Below, one piece after another: positions 7,411 through 17,600 of a DNA stretch of 64,000 nt. A program made the translations under genes and the position numbers. Every line of letters begins with the position of its first letter. Position 1 is the stretch's first letter. The stretch covers positions 682,001-746,000 of the forward strand of contig NZ_CP108487.1 of the NCBI RefSeq assembly GCF_036226525.1, given 5' to 3'. The DNA is from Kribbella sp. NBC_01245 (GTDB lineage: Bacteria; Actinomycetota; Actinomycetes; Propionibacteriales; Kribbellaceae). Under the pieces are notes generated by a model. It ran no database searches and was not told the origin of the DNA. It worked only from the letters and a program-made list of their open reading frames with translations.

Positions 7411-9384
7411 GTGACCACGGAGCGGATACGTACGGATCAGACCACCGAGGATGAGACCACCGAGGGTACGGCGCGGGATGTCGGCGAGCGCGAGGCCCGG
7501 GAAGTCGCGGAAGCGGCACGCGAGACGGGCTGGAGCCGGCCGAGTTTCGCCAAAGGCCTGTATCTCGGCAACTTCGACCTGTCGCTCATTCACCCGCATC
7601 CACGGCCCGCCGCGGACGACGTCGCGCGTGGCGAGGCGTTCCTCGCCAGACTCAGAGCCTATTGCGAGACGCTTGACGGCCTGCTGATCGAGCGCGAGGC
7701 CAAGATCCCGGACGAGTACATCCAGGGTTTCGCCGAGCTGGGCGTGTTCGGCATCAAGATCCCGACGAAGTACGGCGGCCTGGGCCTGCCGATGTCGTAC
7801 TACGGCGCGGCGCTGATGCTGGTCGGATCGGTTCATCCCAGCGTCGGCGCACTCGTCTCCGCGCACCAGTCAATCGGCGTACCGGAGCCGGTGAAGCTGT
7901 TCGGCACCGAGGAGCAGAAGCAGAACTTCCTGCCACGCTGCGCGGCCGGTGCGGTGACGGCGTTCCTGCTCACCGAGCCCGATGTCGGCTCTGACCCCGC
8001 TCGGATGGCGTCGACCGCGACGCCGACCGAAGACGGCAAGGCCTACCTGCTCGACGGCGTGAAGCTCTGGACCACGAACGGCGTGATCGCCGAGCTGGTC
8101 GTCGTGATGGCACGGGTGCCGGAGCACGAGGGCGGGCGGGGCGGTATCAGCGCGTTCGTCGTGGAGGCCGACTCGGTTGGCATCACGGTCGAGAACCGCA
8201 ACTCCTTCATGGGGCTGCGAGGTATCGAGAACGGCGTCACGCGGTTCCACCAGGTCCGCGTGCCGGTCGAGAACCGCCTTGGCCGCGAGGGCGACGGCCT
8301 GCGGATCGCGCTGACCACCCTCAACACCGGACGACTTTCCATTCCGGCACTGTGTACGGCGGCCTCGAAGTGGTGCCTCAAGATCGCGCGAGAGTGGTCG
8401 GCGGAACGAGTCCAATGGGGCCGGCCGGTCGGCAAGCACGCCGCGGTGGCGGAGAAGATCTCGTTCATCGCGGCCACCACGTTCGCGCTCGAGGCGGTGC
8501 TCGACTTGTCGGCGCAGCTGGCGGATGCGGGCAGCAAGGACATCCGGATCGAGGCCGCGCTCGCCAAGCTCTGGTCCAGCGAGATGGCCTGGCTGATCGC
8601 CGACGAGCTCGTCCAGATCCGCGGTGGACGCGGCTACGAGACCGCCGACTCCCTCGCGGCACGGGGTGAGCGCGCCGTACCGGCCGAGCAGGTTCTGCGG
8701 GATCTGCGGATCAACCGGATCTTCGAGGGCTCCACGGAGATCATGCACCTGCTGATCGCCCGCGAGGCGGTTGACGCGCACCTGGCCGCGGCCGGCGACC
8801 TTGCGTCAAAGGACGCCGACCTGCCGGCCAAGGCGAGGGCCGCGGTGAAGGCGAGCGGCTTCTACGCGAAATGGTTGCCGCAGCTCGCCGTCGGCAGGGG
8901 AGCGGTGCCCACGTCGTACGCCGAGTTCGGGCCGCTCGCCAAACATCTCCGGTACGTCGAACGGGCGTCGCGCAAGCTCGCGCGGCAGACGTTCTACGGG
9001 ATGGGCCGGTGGCAGGCGAAGCTCGAATACCGGCAGGGTTTTCTGGCCCGGATCGTGGATATCGGCGCGGAGTTGTTCGCGATGTCGGCCGCGTGTTCGC
9101 GCGCCGAGATGCTGCGTAACGACGATCCGGAACGGGGTGCGAAGGCGTACGAGTTGGCGGGCGTCTTCTGCGAGCAGGCGCGGCTGCGGGTGGACCACCT
9201 GTTCGAGAAGTTGTGGAGCAATACCGACGACGATGACCGGCGGCTGGCGAACGACGTACTCGATGGCGCGCACACCTGGTTGGAGGACGGCATCGTCGAC
9301 CTGTCCGAGGGGACCGGGCCGTGGATCGCGCGGTGGGAGCCTGGCGAATCCAAGGCCGACAACGTGTCTCGCCGGTACCGCTGA
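7411..9384 (+). CDS. acyl-CoA dehydrogenase, long (VLCAD/ACAD9-like) form
   Basis: A 657-residue FAD enzyme catalysing the first oxidation of acyl-CoA in beta-oxidation. After a polar N-terminus (about 45 residues) come the usual parts: the N-terminal helical domain (GELGVFGIKIPTKYGGLGLP-like region), the middle beta domain (AFLLTEPDVGSDPARM, LWTTNGVIAELVVVMARV) and the C-terminal helical domain (IRGGRGYETADS, RDLRINRIFEGSTEIM). A further 180-residue helical extension follows, as in the membrane-associated very-long-chain type. GTG start with AGCGAGGAGGG upstream. It is transcribed alone and toward the SMR operon on the opposite strand. Confidence 0.9.
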   Translation: MTTERIRTDQTTEDETTEGTARDVGEREAREVAEAARETGWSRPSFAKGLYLGNFDLSLIHPHPRPAADDVARGEAFLARLRAYCETLDGLLIEREAKIPDEYIQGFAELGVFGIKIPTKYGGLGLPMSYYGAALMLVGSVHPSVGALVSAHQSIGVPEPVKLFGTEEQKQNFLPRCAAGAVTAFLLTEPDVGSDPARMASTATPTEDGKAYLLDGVKLWTTNGVIAELVVVMARVPEHEGGRGGISAFVVEADSVGITVENRNSFMGLRGIENGVTRFHQVRVPVENRLGREGDGLRIALTTLNTGRLSIPALCTAASKWCLKIAREWSAERVQWGRPVGKHAAVAEKISFIAATTFALEAVLDLSAQLADAGSKDIRIEAALAKLWSSEMAWLIADELVQIRGGRGYETADSLAARGERAVPAEQVLRDLRINRIFEGSTEIMHLLIAREAVDAHLAAAGDLASKDADLPAKARAAVKASGFYAKWLPQLAVGRGAVPTSYAEFGPLAKHLRYVERASRKLARQTFYGMGRWQAKLEYRQGFLARIVDIGAELFAMSAACSRAEMLRNDDPERGAKAYELAGVFCEQARLRVDHLFEKLWSNTDDDDRRLANDVLDGAHTWLEDGIVDLSEGTGPWIARWEPGESKADNVSRRYR

Positions 9385-9390
9385 GACGGG

Positions 9391-9717
9391 TCAGTGCGCG
9401 CTGGCGCCGAGCTCGACGAGGAGCACGCCGGGGGCGATGAGGAGGATGCCGGCACTCATGAGAGCGGTGAGGGGCTCGCGGAAGATGACGCGGGCCAGGA
9501 GCGCGGTGAGGGCGACGCCGGTGGCTGCCCAGATTCCGTAGGCGACTCCCAGCGCCATACCTCGATCGAGGGAAAGGCTGATGAAGACGAATGCGAGCAC
9601 GTAGCCGGCTGCGATCGCGCCGATCCAGCTCTTCTTCCGCATGCCGTCGGAGGCGCGCAGGGACATGGTCGCGCCGACCTCGGCGATGATGGCGGCGATG
9701 AGGAACAGCCACTTCAT
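9391..9717 (-). CDS. small multidrug resistance (SMR) efflux protein, second of a pair
   Basis: A 108-residue protein with four membrane helices and the SMR membrane-embedded glutamate in helix 1 (AAIIAEVGATMSLRA). The helix 3 motif (GVAYGIWAATGVALTALLA) and helix 4 (LMSAGILLIAPGVLLVELG) are typical. The ATG overlaps the stop of the preceding SMR gene by four bases. Paired SMR genes usually encode an obligate heterodimer inserted in opposite topologies that exports cationic compounds by proton antiport. Confidence 0.9.
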   Translation of the reverse strand: MKWLFLIAAIIAEVGATMSLRASDGMRKKSWIGAIAAGYVLAFVFISLSLDRGMALGVAYGIWAATGVALTALLARVIFREPLTALMSAGILLIAPGVLLVELGASAH

Positions 9718-10088
9718 GCCGCCATCTCCTGGTTCTCGTGGTTCTGCCGGTTCTGTTCGTGCTGCTGGGCCTTCTGGGAGCCGAGCTCGACGGTGAGCAC
9801 GCCCGCGATGATGAGCATGATGCCGAGGCCCATCAGTGCGGTGAGCGGCTCGTCGTACAGGACGGCTGAGAGCAGTGCCGTGACGGTGACGCCGCCGGCT
9901 CCCCAGATGCCATAGGCGACGCCGATCTTCATTCCTTGCCGTAGGCAACCAGCCACGAAGATGAACGAAGCGACGTAGCCCGCTATCACCACGACATACC
10001 AGGCGGGCTGGTCGAGTGCGGCCTTGAGGGACAGGGTTGCCGCGACCTCGGAGCTGATCGCGGCTGCCAAGGTGAGCCACTTCTTCAC
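9714..10088 (-). CDS. small multidrug resistance (SMR) efflux protein, first of a pair
   Basis: A 124-residue four-helix SMR protein with the conserved glutamate (AAAISSEVAATLSLKA), GVAYGIWGAGGVTVTALLS in helix 3 and a hydrophilic Gln/Asn/His-rich tail (QKAQQHEQNRQNHENQ) not found in its partner. The GTG start overlaps the TetR stop, so tetR and both SMR genes form one translationally coupled operon. Substrate is not predictable from sequence. Confidence 0.9.
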   Translation of the reverse strand: MKKWLTLAAAISSEVAATLSLKAALDQPAWYVVVIAGYVASFIFVAGCLRQGMKIGVAYGIWGAGGVTVTALLSAVLYDEPLTALMGLGIMLIIAGVLTVELGSQKAQQHEQNRQNHENQEMAA

Positions 10089-10645
10089 AGGGCCGCCTTT
10101 CCGTTGAATGCGGGGTTGATCAGGGAGTGGAGTTGAGCGATGAGTGCATCTCGATCCGGGCCTGGCACGAGGACGCCGGTCGCCTCGGCAATCCACAGTC
10201 CGTCCGCTGCCAACCGGGCGCTGAGGAGCCGGACGCGGAGGTCTTGATCGACCACGTCGTCGACCTTCAGCCAGCGGCCCATGACCGCTTCCCAAGGAGC
10301 GCCGAGATCAGGGTTGGCTAGCGACTCGACGAAGACCGCAAGGTCGGCCCGGCTGATCCGACCGGCTGCGACCACGGCGATATAGGCGTGGATGCGCTCC
10401 TGCGCGGTCGTCTCCTCGAAGGGCTTGCCCAGCCAGGTGACCATCGCCTCCTCGACACGCTCGGCGACGTACTCACAGACCGCCAAGACGAGCTCATCCC
10501 GGGTGTGGAAGTGGTACTGAACGCCACCTTTGGTGACGCCGGCCTCCTGCGCGGTCGCGTCGAACGTGATGTCGACCGACCCTCCCTCACGCCCCGCCAA
10601 TCTGAACGCCGCATCAAGAATCTTGGTTCGCGAACTCGGCCTCAT
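10085..10645 (-). CDS. TetR family regulator of the SMR operon
   Basis: A 186-residue one-component repressor. The N-terminal helix-turn-helix is clear (RTKILDAAFRLAGREGG, AQEAGVTKGGVQYHFHTRDEL); the rest is the helical ligand-binding and dimer domain. It is the first gene of the operon with the two SMR genes. Its ATG begins immediately after a strong inverted repeat, and little or no leader is left, so I infer that it represses its own operon and is released by a substrate of the pump. Confidence 0.92.
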   Translation of the reverse strand: MRPSSRTKILDAAFRLAGREGGSVDITFDATAQEAGVTKGGVQYHFHTRDELVLAVCEYVAERVEEAMVTWLGKPFEETTAQERIHAYIAVVAAGRISRADLAVFVESLANPDLGAPWEAVMGRWLKVDDVVDQDLRVRLLSARLAADGLWIAEATGVLVPGPDRDALIAQLHSLINPAFNGKAAL

Positions 10646-10683
10646 AGCCGTAACTATACCATACGGCTGGTGTAGTTACGGCT
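10646..10683. promoter_or_regulatory. operator of the TetR/SMR operon
   Basis: AGCCGTAACTA (10646-10656) and its exact complement TAGTTACGGCT (10673-10683), separated by 16 bp that hold further half sites (CATACGGC). The left arm touches the tetR start codon, so bound repressor would cover both the promoter and the start of translation. Confidence 0.75.
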
Positions 10684-10706
10684 GCAGGCTCAGGCTCGGG
10701 TGCTCG

Positions 10707-11231
10707 TTAGCCGAACTGGCCGGGCTGGTAGTCGCCGCCGTGTTGGCGGGTGATGACGCCTATCCGGTTGGTGGCGTTGATGAGGGCGATGAACAGCGTC
10801 AGGGCGGCGAGTTGCTCTTCGTCGTAGTACTTGGCGGCGTTCGCCCAAGCGTCGTCCGTGACACCGCCGGCCGCGTCGGCGATGCGGGTGCCCTGTTCCG
10901 ACAGTTCCAGCGCGGCGCGCTCGGCGTCGGTGAAGACGTTGGACTCACGCCAGGCCGCGACCAGGTTGATGCGCGTCGGGGTCTCGCCGGCGTGCGCGGC
11001 GTCTTTGGTGTGGACGTCGGTGCAGAAGCCGCAGCCGTTGATCTGGCTCGCGCGGAGCATCACCAGGTCCTGGGTCGCGGTCGGGATGGTGGAGTCGGCG
11101 ATGATCACCCGGCTCGCCGATGCGATGTACTTCAGGGACTTGGCCGCGATCGGGCTGTCGGTGAGGTTCAAGCGGGTCGGAGTGAAAGTCGATTGACCGT
11201 TGGCGGGGTGGGTGTGAAACTCCGTTGCCAT
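10707..11231 (-). CDS. AhpD-like / carboxymuconolactone decarboxylase family protein
   Basis: A 174-residue all-helical protein with the peroxidase-type CxxC motif and downstream His (NGCGFCTDVHTKDA, residues about 60-70), followed by RINLVAAWRES and a C-terminal helix with LTLFIALINATNRIGVITRQ. Family members reduce hydroperoxides using the CxxC cysteines. The ATG at 11229-11231 overlaps the ATG of the divergent kinase-like gene by two bases, so one of the two annotated starts may be slightly off. Confidence 0.85.
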   Translation of the reverse strand: MATEFHTHPANGQSTFTPTRLNLTDSPIAAKSLKYIASASRVIIADSTIPTATQDLVMLRASQINGCGFCTDVHTKDAAHAGETPTRINLVAAWRESNVFTDAERAALELSEQGTRIADAAGGVTDDAWANAAKYYDEEQLAALTLFIALINATNRIGVITRQHGGDYQPGQFG

Positions 11232-12147
11232 GTCCAAGGTCGCGAAGCTGCACGATGACGAGGTGGACATTGACGCGTCGTTGGTGGCGCGTCTGTTGGC
11301 CGAGCAGTTCCCGCAATGGGCCGGTGCTCCGGTTGAGGTCGTCGCGTCGTCGGGCACGGACAACGTGACGTTTCGGGTGGGCACCGACCTGGCAGTCCGG
11401 CTGCCTCGTACCGAGCGGACGCAGGGGCAGGTGGAGAAGGATCTGACTTGGATGCCGCGTCTGTCCCCTCAGCTTCCGCTTGCCGTGCCCGAGCCGCTGG
11501 CTCTCGGGGCGCCGGGCGCGGGCTATCCGTTCAACTGGGGCGTGTACCGGTGGCTGGAGGGCGAGCCCTTCCGGTGGGATCGGCTTGCCGACCCGATGGC
11601 CGCGGCGCGCGAGCTGGCCGAATTCGTTCGCTGCCTGCAGGCGGTCGACACGGCCGGGGCTCCGGTTCCGCCGGACGACCCGTTCAGTCGGGGTACGCCG
11701 CTGGCGCCGCGTGACGCGCTCTTCCGCGAGGCGCTGGATGAGTTGCGCGACGAGTTCGATACCGGACTCGTGCTTGCCGCGTGGGAGGCGTCGCTGGCAG
11801 CCGACACCTGGGACGGTTCGCGCAGCTGGATCCACGGCGACCTCATGCCGGGCAACGTACTGGTTGCCGACGGCAAGCTTGCCGCGGTCATCGACTTCGG
11901 TACGGCGTGGGCCGCCGACCCAGCAGGCGATCTTCTGGCCGCCTGGTACTTGTTCGAGGGCGATTCACGACGGGCCTTCCGTGACGCGATGGACGTCGAC
12001 CAGGACACCTGGATCCGCGCCCGCGGCTGGGTCCTGTCCCTGGAGATGATCGCGATCCCGTACTACCGGACCCGCAACCCCGCCGCGGTGAGCGACGCCC
12101 ACCCCTTCGTCGCCGACCTCCTCGCCGACTTCACCGCCGACCACTGA
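11230..12147 (+). CDS. aminoglycoside phosphotransferase family protein (APH fold)
   Basis: A 305-residue kinase-like protein. The catalytic loop is HGDLMPGNVL (about 201-210), the metal-binding motif IDFGTAWAADPAGDL follows, and the N-terminal lobe has VEVVASSGTDNVTFRVG. Many chromosomal members have unknown small-molecule substrates and no resistance role, so I do not call it a resistance gene. The ATG at 11230 overlaps the opposite gene's ATG. A GTG a few codons in (at VDIDASLVARLL) would avoid the overlap and is a real alternative. Confidence 0.85.
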   Translation: MSKVAKLHDDEVDIDASLVARLLAEQFPQWAGAPVEVVASSGTDNVTFRVGTDLAVRLPRTERTQGQVEKDLTWMPRLSPQLPLAVPEPLALGAPGAGYPFNWGVYRWLEGEPFRWDRLADPMAAARELAEFVRCLQAVDTAGAPVPPDDPFSRGTPLAPRDALFREALDELRDEFDTGLVLAAWEASLAADTWDGSRSWIHGDLMPGNVLVADGKLAAVIDFGTAWAADPAGDLLAAWYLFEGDSRRAFRDAMDVDQDTWIRARGWVLSLEMIAIPYYRTRNPAAVSDAHPFVADLLADFTADH

Positions 12148-12193
12148 CCCGAGCTGCCGCGGAGTTCCGGAACCGGGGGTGGGGGATGAGGCG

Positions 12194-12222
12194 TTGACAG
12201 CGTGGGACAGGGGACCTACCTT
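12194..12222 (+). promoter_or_regulatory. sigma70-like promoter of the GH97 gene
   Basis: TTGACA (12194-12199) and TACCTT (12217-12222) with a 17-bp spacer, about 115 bp upstream of the GH97 start. Confidence 0.45.
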
Positions 12223-12338
12223 CCTGCGTGGGTGAGCGCTTGATCGCTCAGGGACACGGCGGTTCGCCCGGTACTGATCCGCCCATCAGTCGAGCCGCCG
12301 CGCGCCCCCTCATCGTGGTGGCCAGAGGAAGTGTCCCT

Positions 12339-14639
12339 ATGTCCTTTGTCATGCCCGAAAACGTCAACATTCCCGAAAGCCCCAAGCGTCGGTCGCGACG
12401 TCGCGCGGCTGTGGTCGCGGCCGTGGTGATCGCCGGCGCCTTGCAGGGGGTGTCGTCAGCGAATGCTGCTCCCGGCTCGTGGTCTACGGCGCAGCCGGGT
12501 GCCTCGAGCGGTGGGTGCGATGGCGTCCGCGCGACCATCGCGCTCGACGCCGTCGGCAAGGCCCGGCTGAGTGCGACCGTCAACTGCCAGGACGCGCTCG
12601 CCCCGGCGCAACTTGGGCTGACGACGTCCACCGGTGATTATCGCGACGGCCTCGAGTTCGTCAGCCGCAGCGACGCCACCATCACCGACAACTACACGAC
12701 CGTCACCGGCAAAGAGCGAGTCCGCAATCGGACGGCGACGCTGACCACTTTCGAATTCCGCAAAGCCGGCAATACCTTCTCGGTCATCCTCCGTACGTCG
12801 TCCGCGGGTATCGCCTTCCGCTACCAGCTCGGCACCGCCGGCACCGTGACCGACGACGCGACCGAGTTCGCCGTACCTGCTGACACCTCGGTCACGGCCG
12901 CGCCGTACTGGCCGGCGCACGAGGCACTCTGGTCGACCGCCACCATCGGTTCGCTCGCGTCCGGGCTCTACGACTACGCGCCTTTGCTGCGCCGGACCAA
13001 CGGCGTGAGCGTGTTGCTGGCCGAATCCGATCCGTCCGGGGCGTTCGCCGGCGCCGGTCTTCGCAAGTTCGGGAACGGCTTCGAGGTGGAGGTGCAGACG
13101 CCGTCGCTCCAGGTGCCGGCGGGATTCCGGACACCCTGGCGTACGGCGACGATCGGTTCGCCTGCCACCGTGTTCGAGTCGACGTTGGTCGATGACGTGG
13201 CCAGGCCGTCGCAGATCGCGGACACCTCGTGGATCAAACCGGGTATCAGTTCCTGGAGCTGGATGGACGGCGGCCATGCGACCCAGCGCGACCTCAACCG
13301 GCAGAAGGCGTGGGTCGACTACGCGGCCTCGCAGGGGTGGCCTTACGTGCTGGTCGACGACGGCTGGAAGGACATCACCTGGATGCCGGAGCTGACCCAG
13401 TACGCCGCGCAGCGCGGTATCGGCATCTTCCTCTGGTACCACTGGACGGACCTCGACACGCCTGCCGAACGGGATCAGCAGTTCGGCCGGATCACCGGCT
13501 GGGGTGTGAAAGGTGTCAAGCTCGACTTCATGGACAGCGACGGCCAGGCGCGGTACCAGTGGTACGACGCCGCCCTCGCCGACGCCGCGCGGTACCGGTT
13601 GATGGTCAACTTCCATGGCGCGCGTCTGCCGCAAGGGGTTTCGCGAACCTGGCCGAATCTCCTTACCCAGGAGGGAATTCGTGGTGGTGAGTTCCTCGAT
13701 GGTTCGCGAACGATCGGGCATGTCGCGGCCGCGCCGTTCGGCCGGGGCGCGGTCGGTGGTGCCGACTACACGCCGATGGGCTTTCAGCATGCCCAGCCGA
13801 ACAGCGGTGCGGTCGAACTCGCGCTCGGCGTTCTGTATGACTCGGGTCTCTTGCTTCCGGCCGGCTCCCGTTCGTCGTACGCCGCTCGTCCGGCCGCGCA
13901 ATGGTGGCTGAGGCAACTACCGACCGTGTGGGACGAGACCCGGCTGCTGGCGGGTACGCCGACGACCGGTGCGGTTGTTGCCAGACGCAACAATGGCAGG
14001 TGGTACGTCGGAGCGATGCGCGTTGGCGGGCCGACGAGCATTGGCTACTCGACCGCATTCCTGGGTAGCGGGACGTGGCAGGCGGAGATCGTGAACGACA
14101 CGGCGGGCGGCGGGTTCAGCCGTACCAGCCAGACGATCCAGGCCGGTCAGGCGCTCACGGTGCCGACGACGGTGACCAACGGCGGGCACGTCGTACGGTT
14201 CACCAAGGCCGCGACGTTGCCCGTCGAGCCCTCGCGGGTGCTGGTCGAGAGCACTGGGCAGTCGGTCAACGTCGCCTTCGCCGAGCAGACCAATGGCGCG
14301 GCCGTGATGCAGTGGCCGGCCAACGACGATCCGAACAGCCGGTTCCGGTTCGAGTCGGTCGGTGATGGGCATGTCCGGATGATCGCGCAGCACAGCAGCA
14401 AGGCCGTCGTCACGCTCAACGCCAGTACGTCGGCCGGCGCGCCGATCATCCAGTACAGCTGGGAATCCGGCCCGACCCAGAACGACGAGTGGCTCGCCGA
14501 GGACGCCGGCGGCGGCCGCTTCCGCCTCCTCAACCGCGGCAGCGGCCTCTACCTGACCATGCCGAGCACCACCGCTGGAGCCCAGTTCACCCAATCCCCG
14601 TTCGACGCATCACCTCGCCAACTCTTCCGCATCGGCTGA
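12339..14639 (+). CDS. secreted GH97 alpha-glycosidase with C-terminal ricin-like domain
   Basis: A 766-residue exported enzyme. A basic N-terminus and hydrophobic segment (RRRAAVVAAVVIAGALQG, cut near ANAAPG) form the signal peptide. The GH97 N-terminal beta domain (to about 270) leads into the barrel with SSWSWMDGGHATQRD, VLVDDGWK and GVKGVKLDFMDSDGQ. Asp396 in the last motif marks the retaining branch, which includes alpha-galactosidases; the inverting SusB type uses Glu. A beta domain ends near 620. The last 140 residues (SKAVVTLNASTSAGAPIIQY, RFRLLNRGSGLYLTM) look like a ricin-B type carbohydrate-binding domain. ATG 12339 is chosen for AGAGGAAG upstream and because it gives a sensible signal peptide. 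Its end is 4 bp from the convergent GH2 gene. Confidence 0.88.
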   Translation: MSFVMPENVNIPESPKRRSRRRAAVVAAVVIAGALQGVSSANAAPGSWSTAQPGASSGGCDGVRATIALDAVGKARLSATVNCQDALAPAQLGLTTSTGDYRDGLEFVSRSDATITDNYTTVTGKERVRNRTATLTTFEFRKAGNTFSVILRTSSAGIAFRYQLGTAGTVTDDATEFAVPADTSVTAAPYWPAHEALWSTATIGSLASGLYDYAPLLRRTNGVSVLLAESDPSGAFAGAGLRKFGNGFEVEVQTPSLQVPAGFRTPWRTATIGSPATVFESTLVDDVARPSQIADTSWIKPGISSWSWMDGGHATQRDLNRQKAWVDYAASQGWPYVLVDDGWKDITWMPELTQYAAQRGIGIFLWYHWTDLDTPAERDQQFGRITGWGVKGVKLDFMDSDGQARYQWYDAALADAARYRLMVNFHGARLPQGVSRTWPNLLTQEGIRGGEFLDGSRTIGHVAAAPFGRGAVGGADYTPMGFQHAQPNSGAVELALGVLYDSGLLLPAGSRSSYAARPAAQWWLRQLPTVWDETRLLAGTPTTGAVVARRNNGRWYVGAMRVGGPTSIGYSTAFLGSGTWQAEIVNDTAGGGFSRTSQTIQAGQALTVPTTVTNGGHVVRFTKAATLPVEPSRVLVESTGQSVNVAFAEQTNGAAVMQWPANDDPNSRFRFESVGDGHVRMIAQHSSKAVVTLNASTSAGAPIIQYSWESGPTQNDEWLAEDAGGGRFRLLNRGSGLYLTMPSTTAGAQFTQSPFDASPRQLFRIG

Positions 14640-14643
14640 CTGG

Positions 14644-17600
14644 TCAGGGTGTGCAGGTGAGGGTGGGCAGGGCCCAGTCTGCGTGGTCATTGCCATTGCC
14701 GTCGGCGGCGTCGGTGACGCGAAGCTTGAGCACCTTCGCGGCGCTGACGTCGACCGAAACCGCCAACGGGTCGGGCGTGGAACCTCGCATGACCGGACTC
14801 GTCCAGCGCAACTGGTCGTCGGCGTACACCTCGAAGATCACGCTGCCGCCGTCGCCGTTCTCGTCGTCTACGCCCACTTGCGCGGTGAAGTCCGTGCAAC
14901 GTTTGCCAAGGTAGACCTCGACGATCGATTCGGCGTGTGCGCCGAGCCCCTTGTCGTAGGCCCGGCCGCCGATCCGCATCGGCCGGCCGTCTCCACCGGC
15001 GGCTTCGCCATTGCTGGTATCACGTTCGACCGGACCCCAGCCGTTCTGGGACGACAAGAAGTCCAGCGAGCTGACGGCCACCACTCCACGCGGTGGCGGC
15101 GGGTCGCCGATCAGAATGAGCGAGGCCGAGGTGAAGACCTCGACACCGCCGGGGGACACGGCCGTCACCTCGGCAGTGAGAGGACGTCGCCCAGCCGCCG
15201 AGTCGGCTGCCCGGGTTACCCGGACGGAGAGCTGGTGGGACGCGCCCGCCGCCAGCTGCGGCACCTCGACGGCAGTGGGCGCAACCGACCAACCTGCCGG
15301 TGCGTTGAAGGTAGCTGAGACCCTGGAAATCCCAACGGAGCAGGGATTCTTGACCGTTACCGTTACGTCGGTCGACGCGCCAGGCTCGAGGTGCTCGTCT
15401 GCCGCACCCAGGTCCACCTCGGGCGTACAGGCCGTCGGTCCACCCGGCTCACCAGTGGTCACCTCCGAACCACTCAACGGCCGAAGCAACAGGCTGTACG
15501 CGTACTCCCGATCGGCTCGCGTCTGATACTGCGGCAGTACCGGATGGAAGGTCTCGCTCACGCCACTGACGGAGTGGCTGACGTGGAACGAATTCCACCC
15601 GGCGTTGCGCTGCAAGGCGAACGGATAAGCGGCCCGGTCCGAGTCGTCGTACTTGCCGAGGGCAACTTCGAGATCGCCTGCCACCAAAAGCCCACCGGAC
15701 CGGCCGTCGCTCACCGTGGCCCACCGGACGTCATCGTGGTTGCCGTAGTCCTGCGGCGACGTGTACTCGACGTACTCCTGGTCCACGCTCGACCGATAGA
15801 CGCCGATGTTCGAGCCGTCCACGCGGTCGTTGTAGTTCTCCCGCGGCCCACGGCCGTACCAGCTGAGCCGGTCCATCGAGTCCGGTACGTCGAGCCGGAC
15901 GCCGATTCGCGGAAGGTAGGGCAACGCCCGCATCCGCCCCCGCGGATCGACCCGATGCGTGAGCCGAACCTCACCCGTCCCGGTCACCGTGTAGCGCAAG
16001 GTCTGCTCGAACGACGCATCGGTCACGCCGGCTGCCGCGACCGTGCCCAGCGCCTCGAGCGTCGCGGAGCCGTCCCGCTGCTTGGTGACGGAGAGCGTGC
16101 GGGTGGTCGTGGCGAGCCGGTCGAGCCCGACCGCACGCCAGTCGTGACCCTCTCCCCAGATCTCGTTGCTCACCGGCGGGCGCCACGCGTCGAGCCGCAC
16201 GCCGTTCTTCAGCAACTCCACGCCTCGAACCCGCATCGACACCAGTGCGCCGGTGGCTCGATCAAAGCGGTACTGGAAGTTGCTACCGGCAACCACAACC
16301 GCGGCCGGCGACTCCGTGATCGTCAACGGTCCGGGCCTACTCGCGGAGGTGAGTCCGGCGATCTGGTGACCACCGGCGGAGAACTGGCCGGACGAAACCA
16401 CGTATCCAGCCGGCGCCCAGGCGGTTTGCCGCTTCAGCACCGCCGTCACGGTCAGCCACCGCTCGGCCCCACCAGCAGGCCTCGGCAAGTCGAACGTCCG
16501 GGTCTCGCCGGCTCCGATCACCACTGGCACGACGCCCGAGCGAACCACCCGCCGGCCTTCCGTCAGCCGCCAGCGCAGTTCCAGGTCAGCCGTACTCGCG
16601 AAGGCCCGTTCGTTGTGCACGGCAACGGAGCCGTTCCGGCCGGCGCCGATCCGGATGGGGGAGTGCACCGCCGACATCGCGACGGCCTCCGGCTGCGGCA
16701 CCCGATCCGGGTTGACCACACCGTCGACGCCGCCCTGCCCAGCGCCGTACGACAGGTAGTTGCCTCGGGCATCCAGTCGCTCGAAGTCCAGCGCGAGTGC
16801 GGCGTCGCTGACCGGATCGCCGGCCTGCTGATCCGGGGTCAGCGCGCGATGGTAGATCCGGACGGAGTCCACTGCACCATGGGCCATCCGGGTCTGGACG
16901 TTCTCCATCATCGTCTCGGCATTGCGCCCGATACTGACCGGTTGGGCGGTCGCCTTGATCGTCCCACTCGCGTCGATCGACCCGAGTTGTACGCCGTCCA
17001 CCAGCACCCGGACCGTCGTACCGTCGTAGATCCCGGTCACCCGGTGCCAGGTGTCGTACCAGTTGGCCGGCACCTTGGCCCGCACGGCACGCCAGTTGCC
17101 CTCGGTGTAGACGAAGAACTCCAGCGTGTCGGCATCCGGCATCTTCAGGGCGTACTCGTGATCGCCCTTCGAGAGCACGGTGAAGTCGCCGGTCCAGGGC
17201 TTGGCCGGTTTGACCCAGGCGTCGACGGTGAGCGCCGTACGGTCGACATCCAGCCGGCGGTCCCGGTACACCTCGACGAAGTCGTCCAGCCCGGATAGCG
17301 CCAGCGCTTTACCGGCCGGCCCGTCGACGTGCTCGGGCATACCGTTGATCCAGGCAAGGATGTTGTTGCCGGAGGCATCGGGTGTGGTTCGGAGTGGCAA
17401 CCGGATCTGCTGTTCGATGAAGTCCCAGATGAAGCCGCCTTGAACTTGCGGATACTTTCGCGCCACGTCCCAGAATTCCCGGAAGTTGCCCAGACTGTTG
17501 CCCTGGGCATGCGCGTACTCGCCCATCACGATCGGCTTGGCCGTCGTCTTCGCCATGCCCTCCAGGTCCGACGGCGATGGGTAGCGCGGGCCCCAGACGT

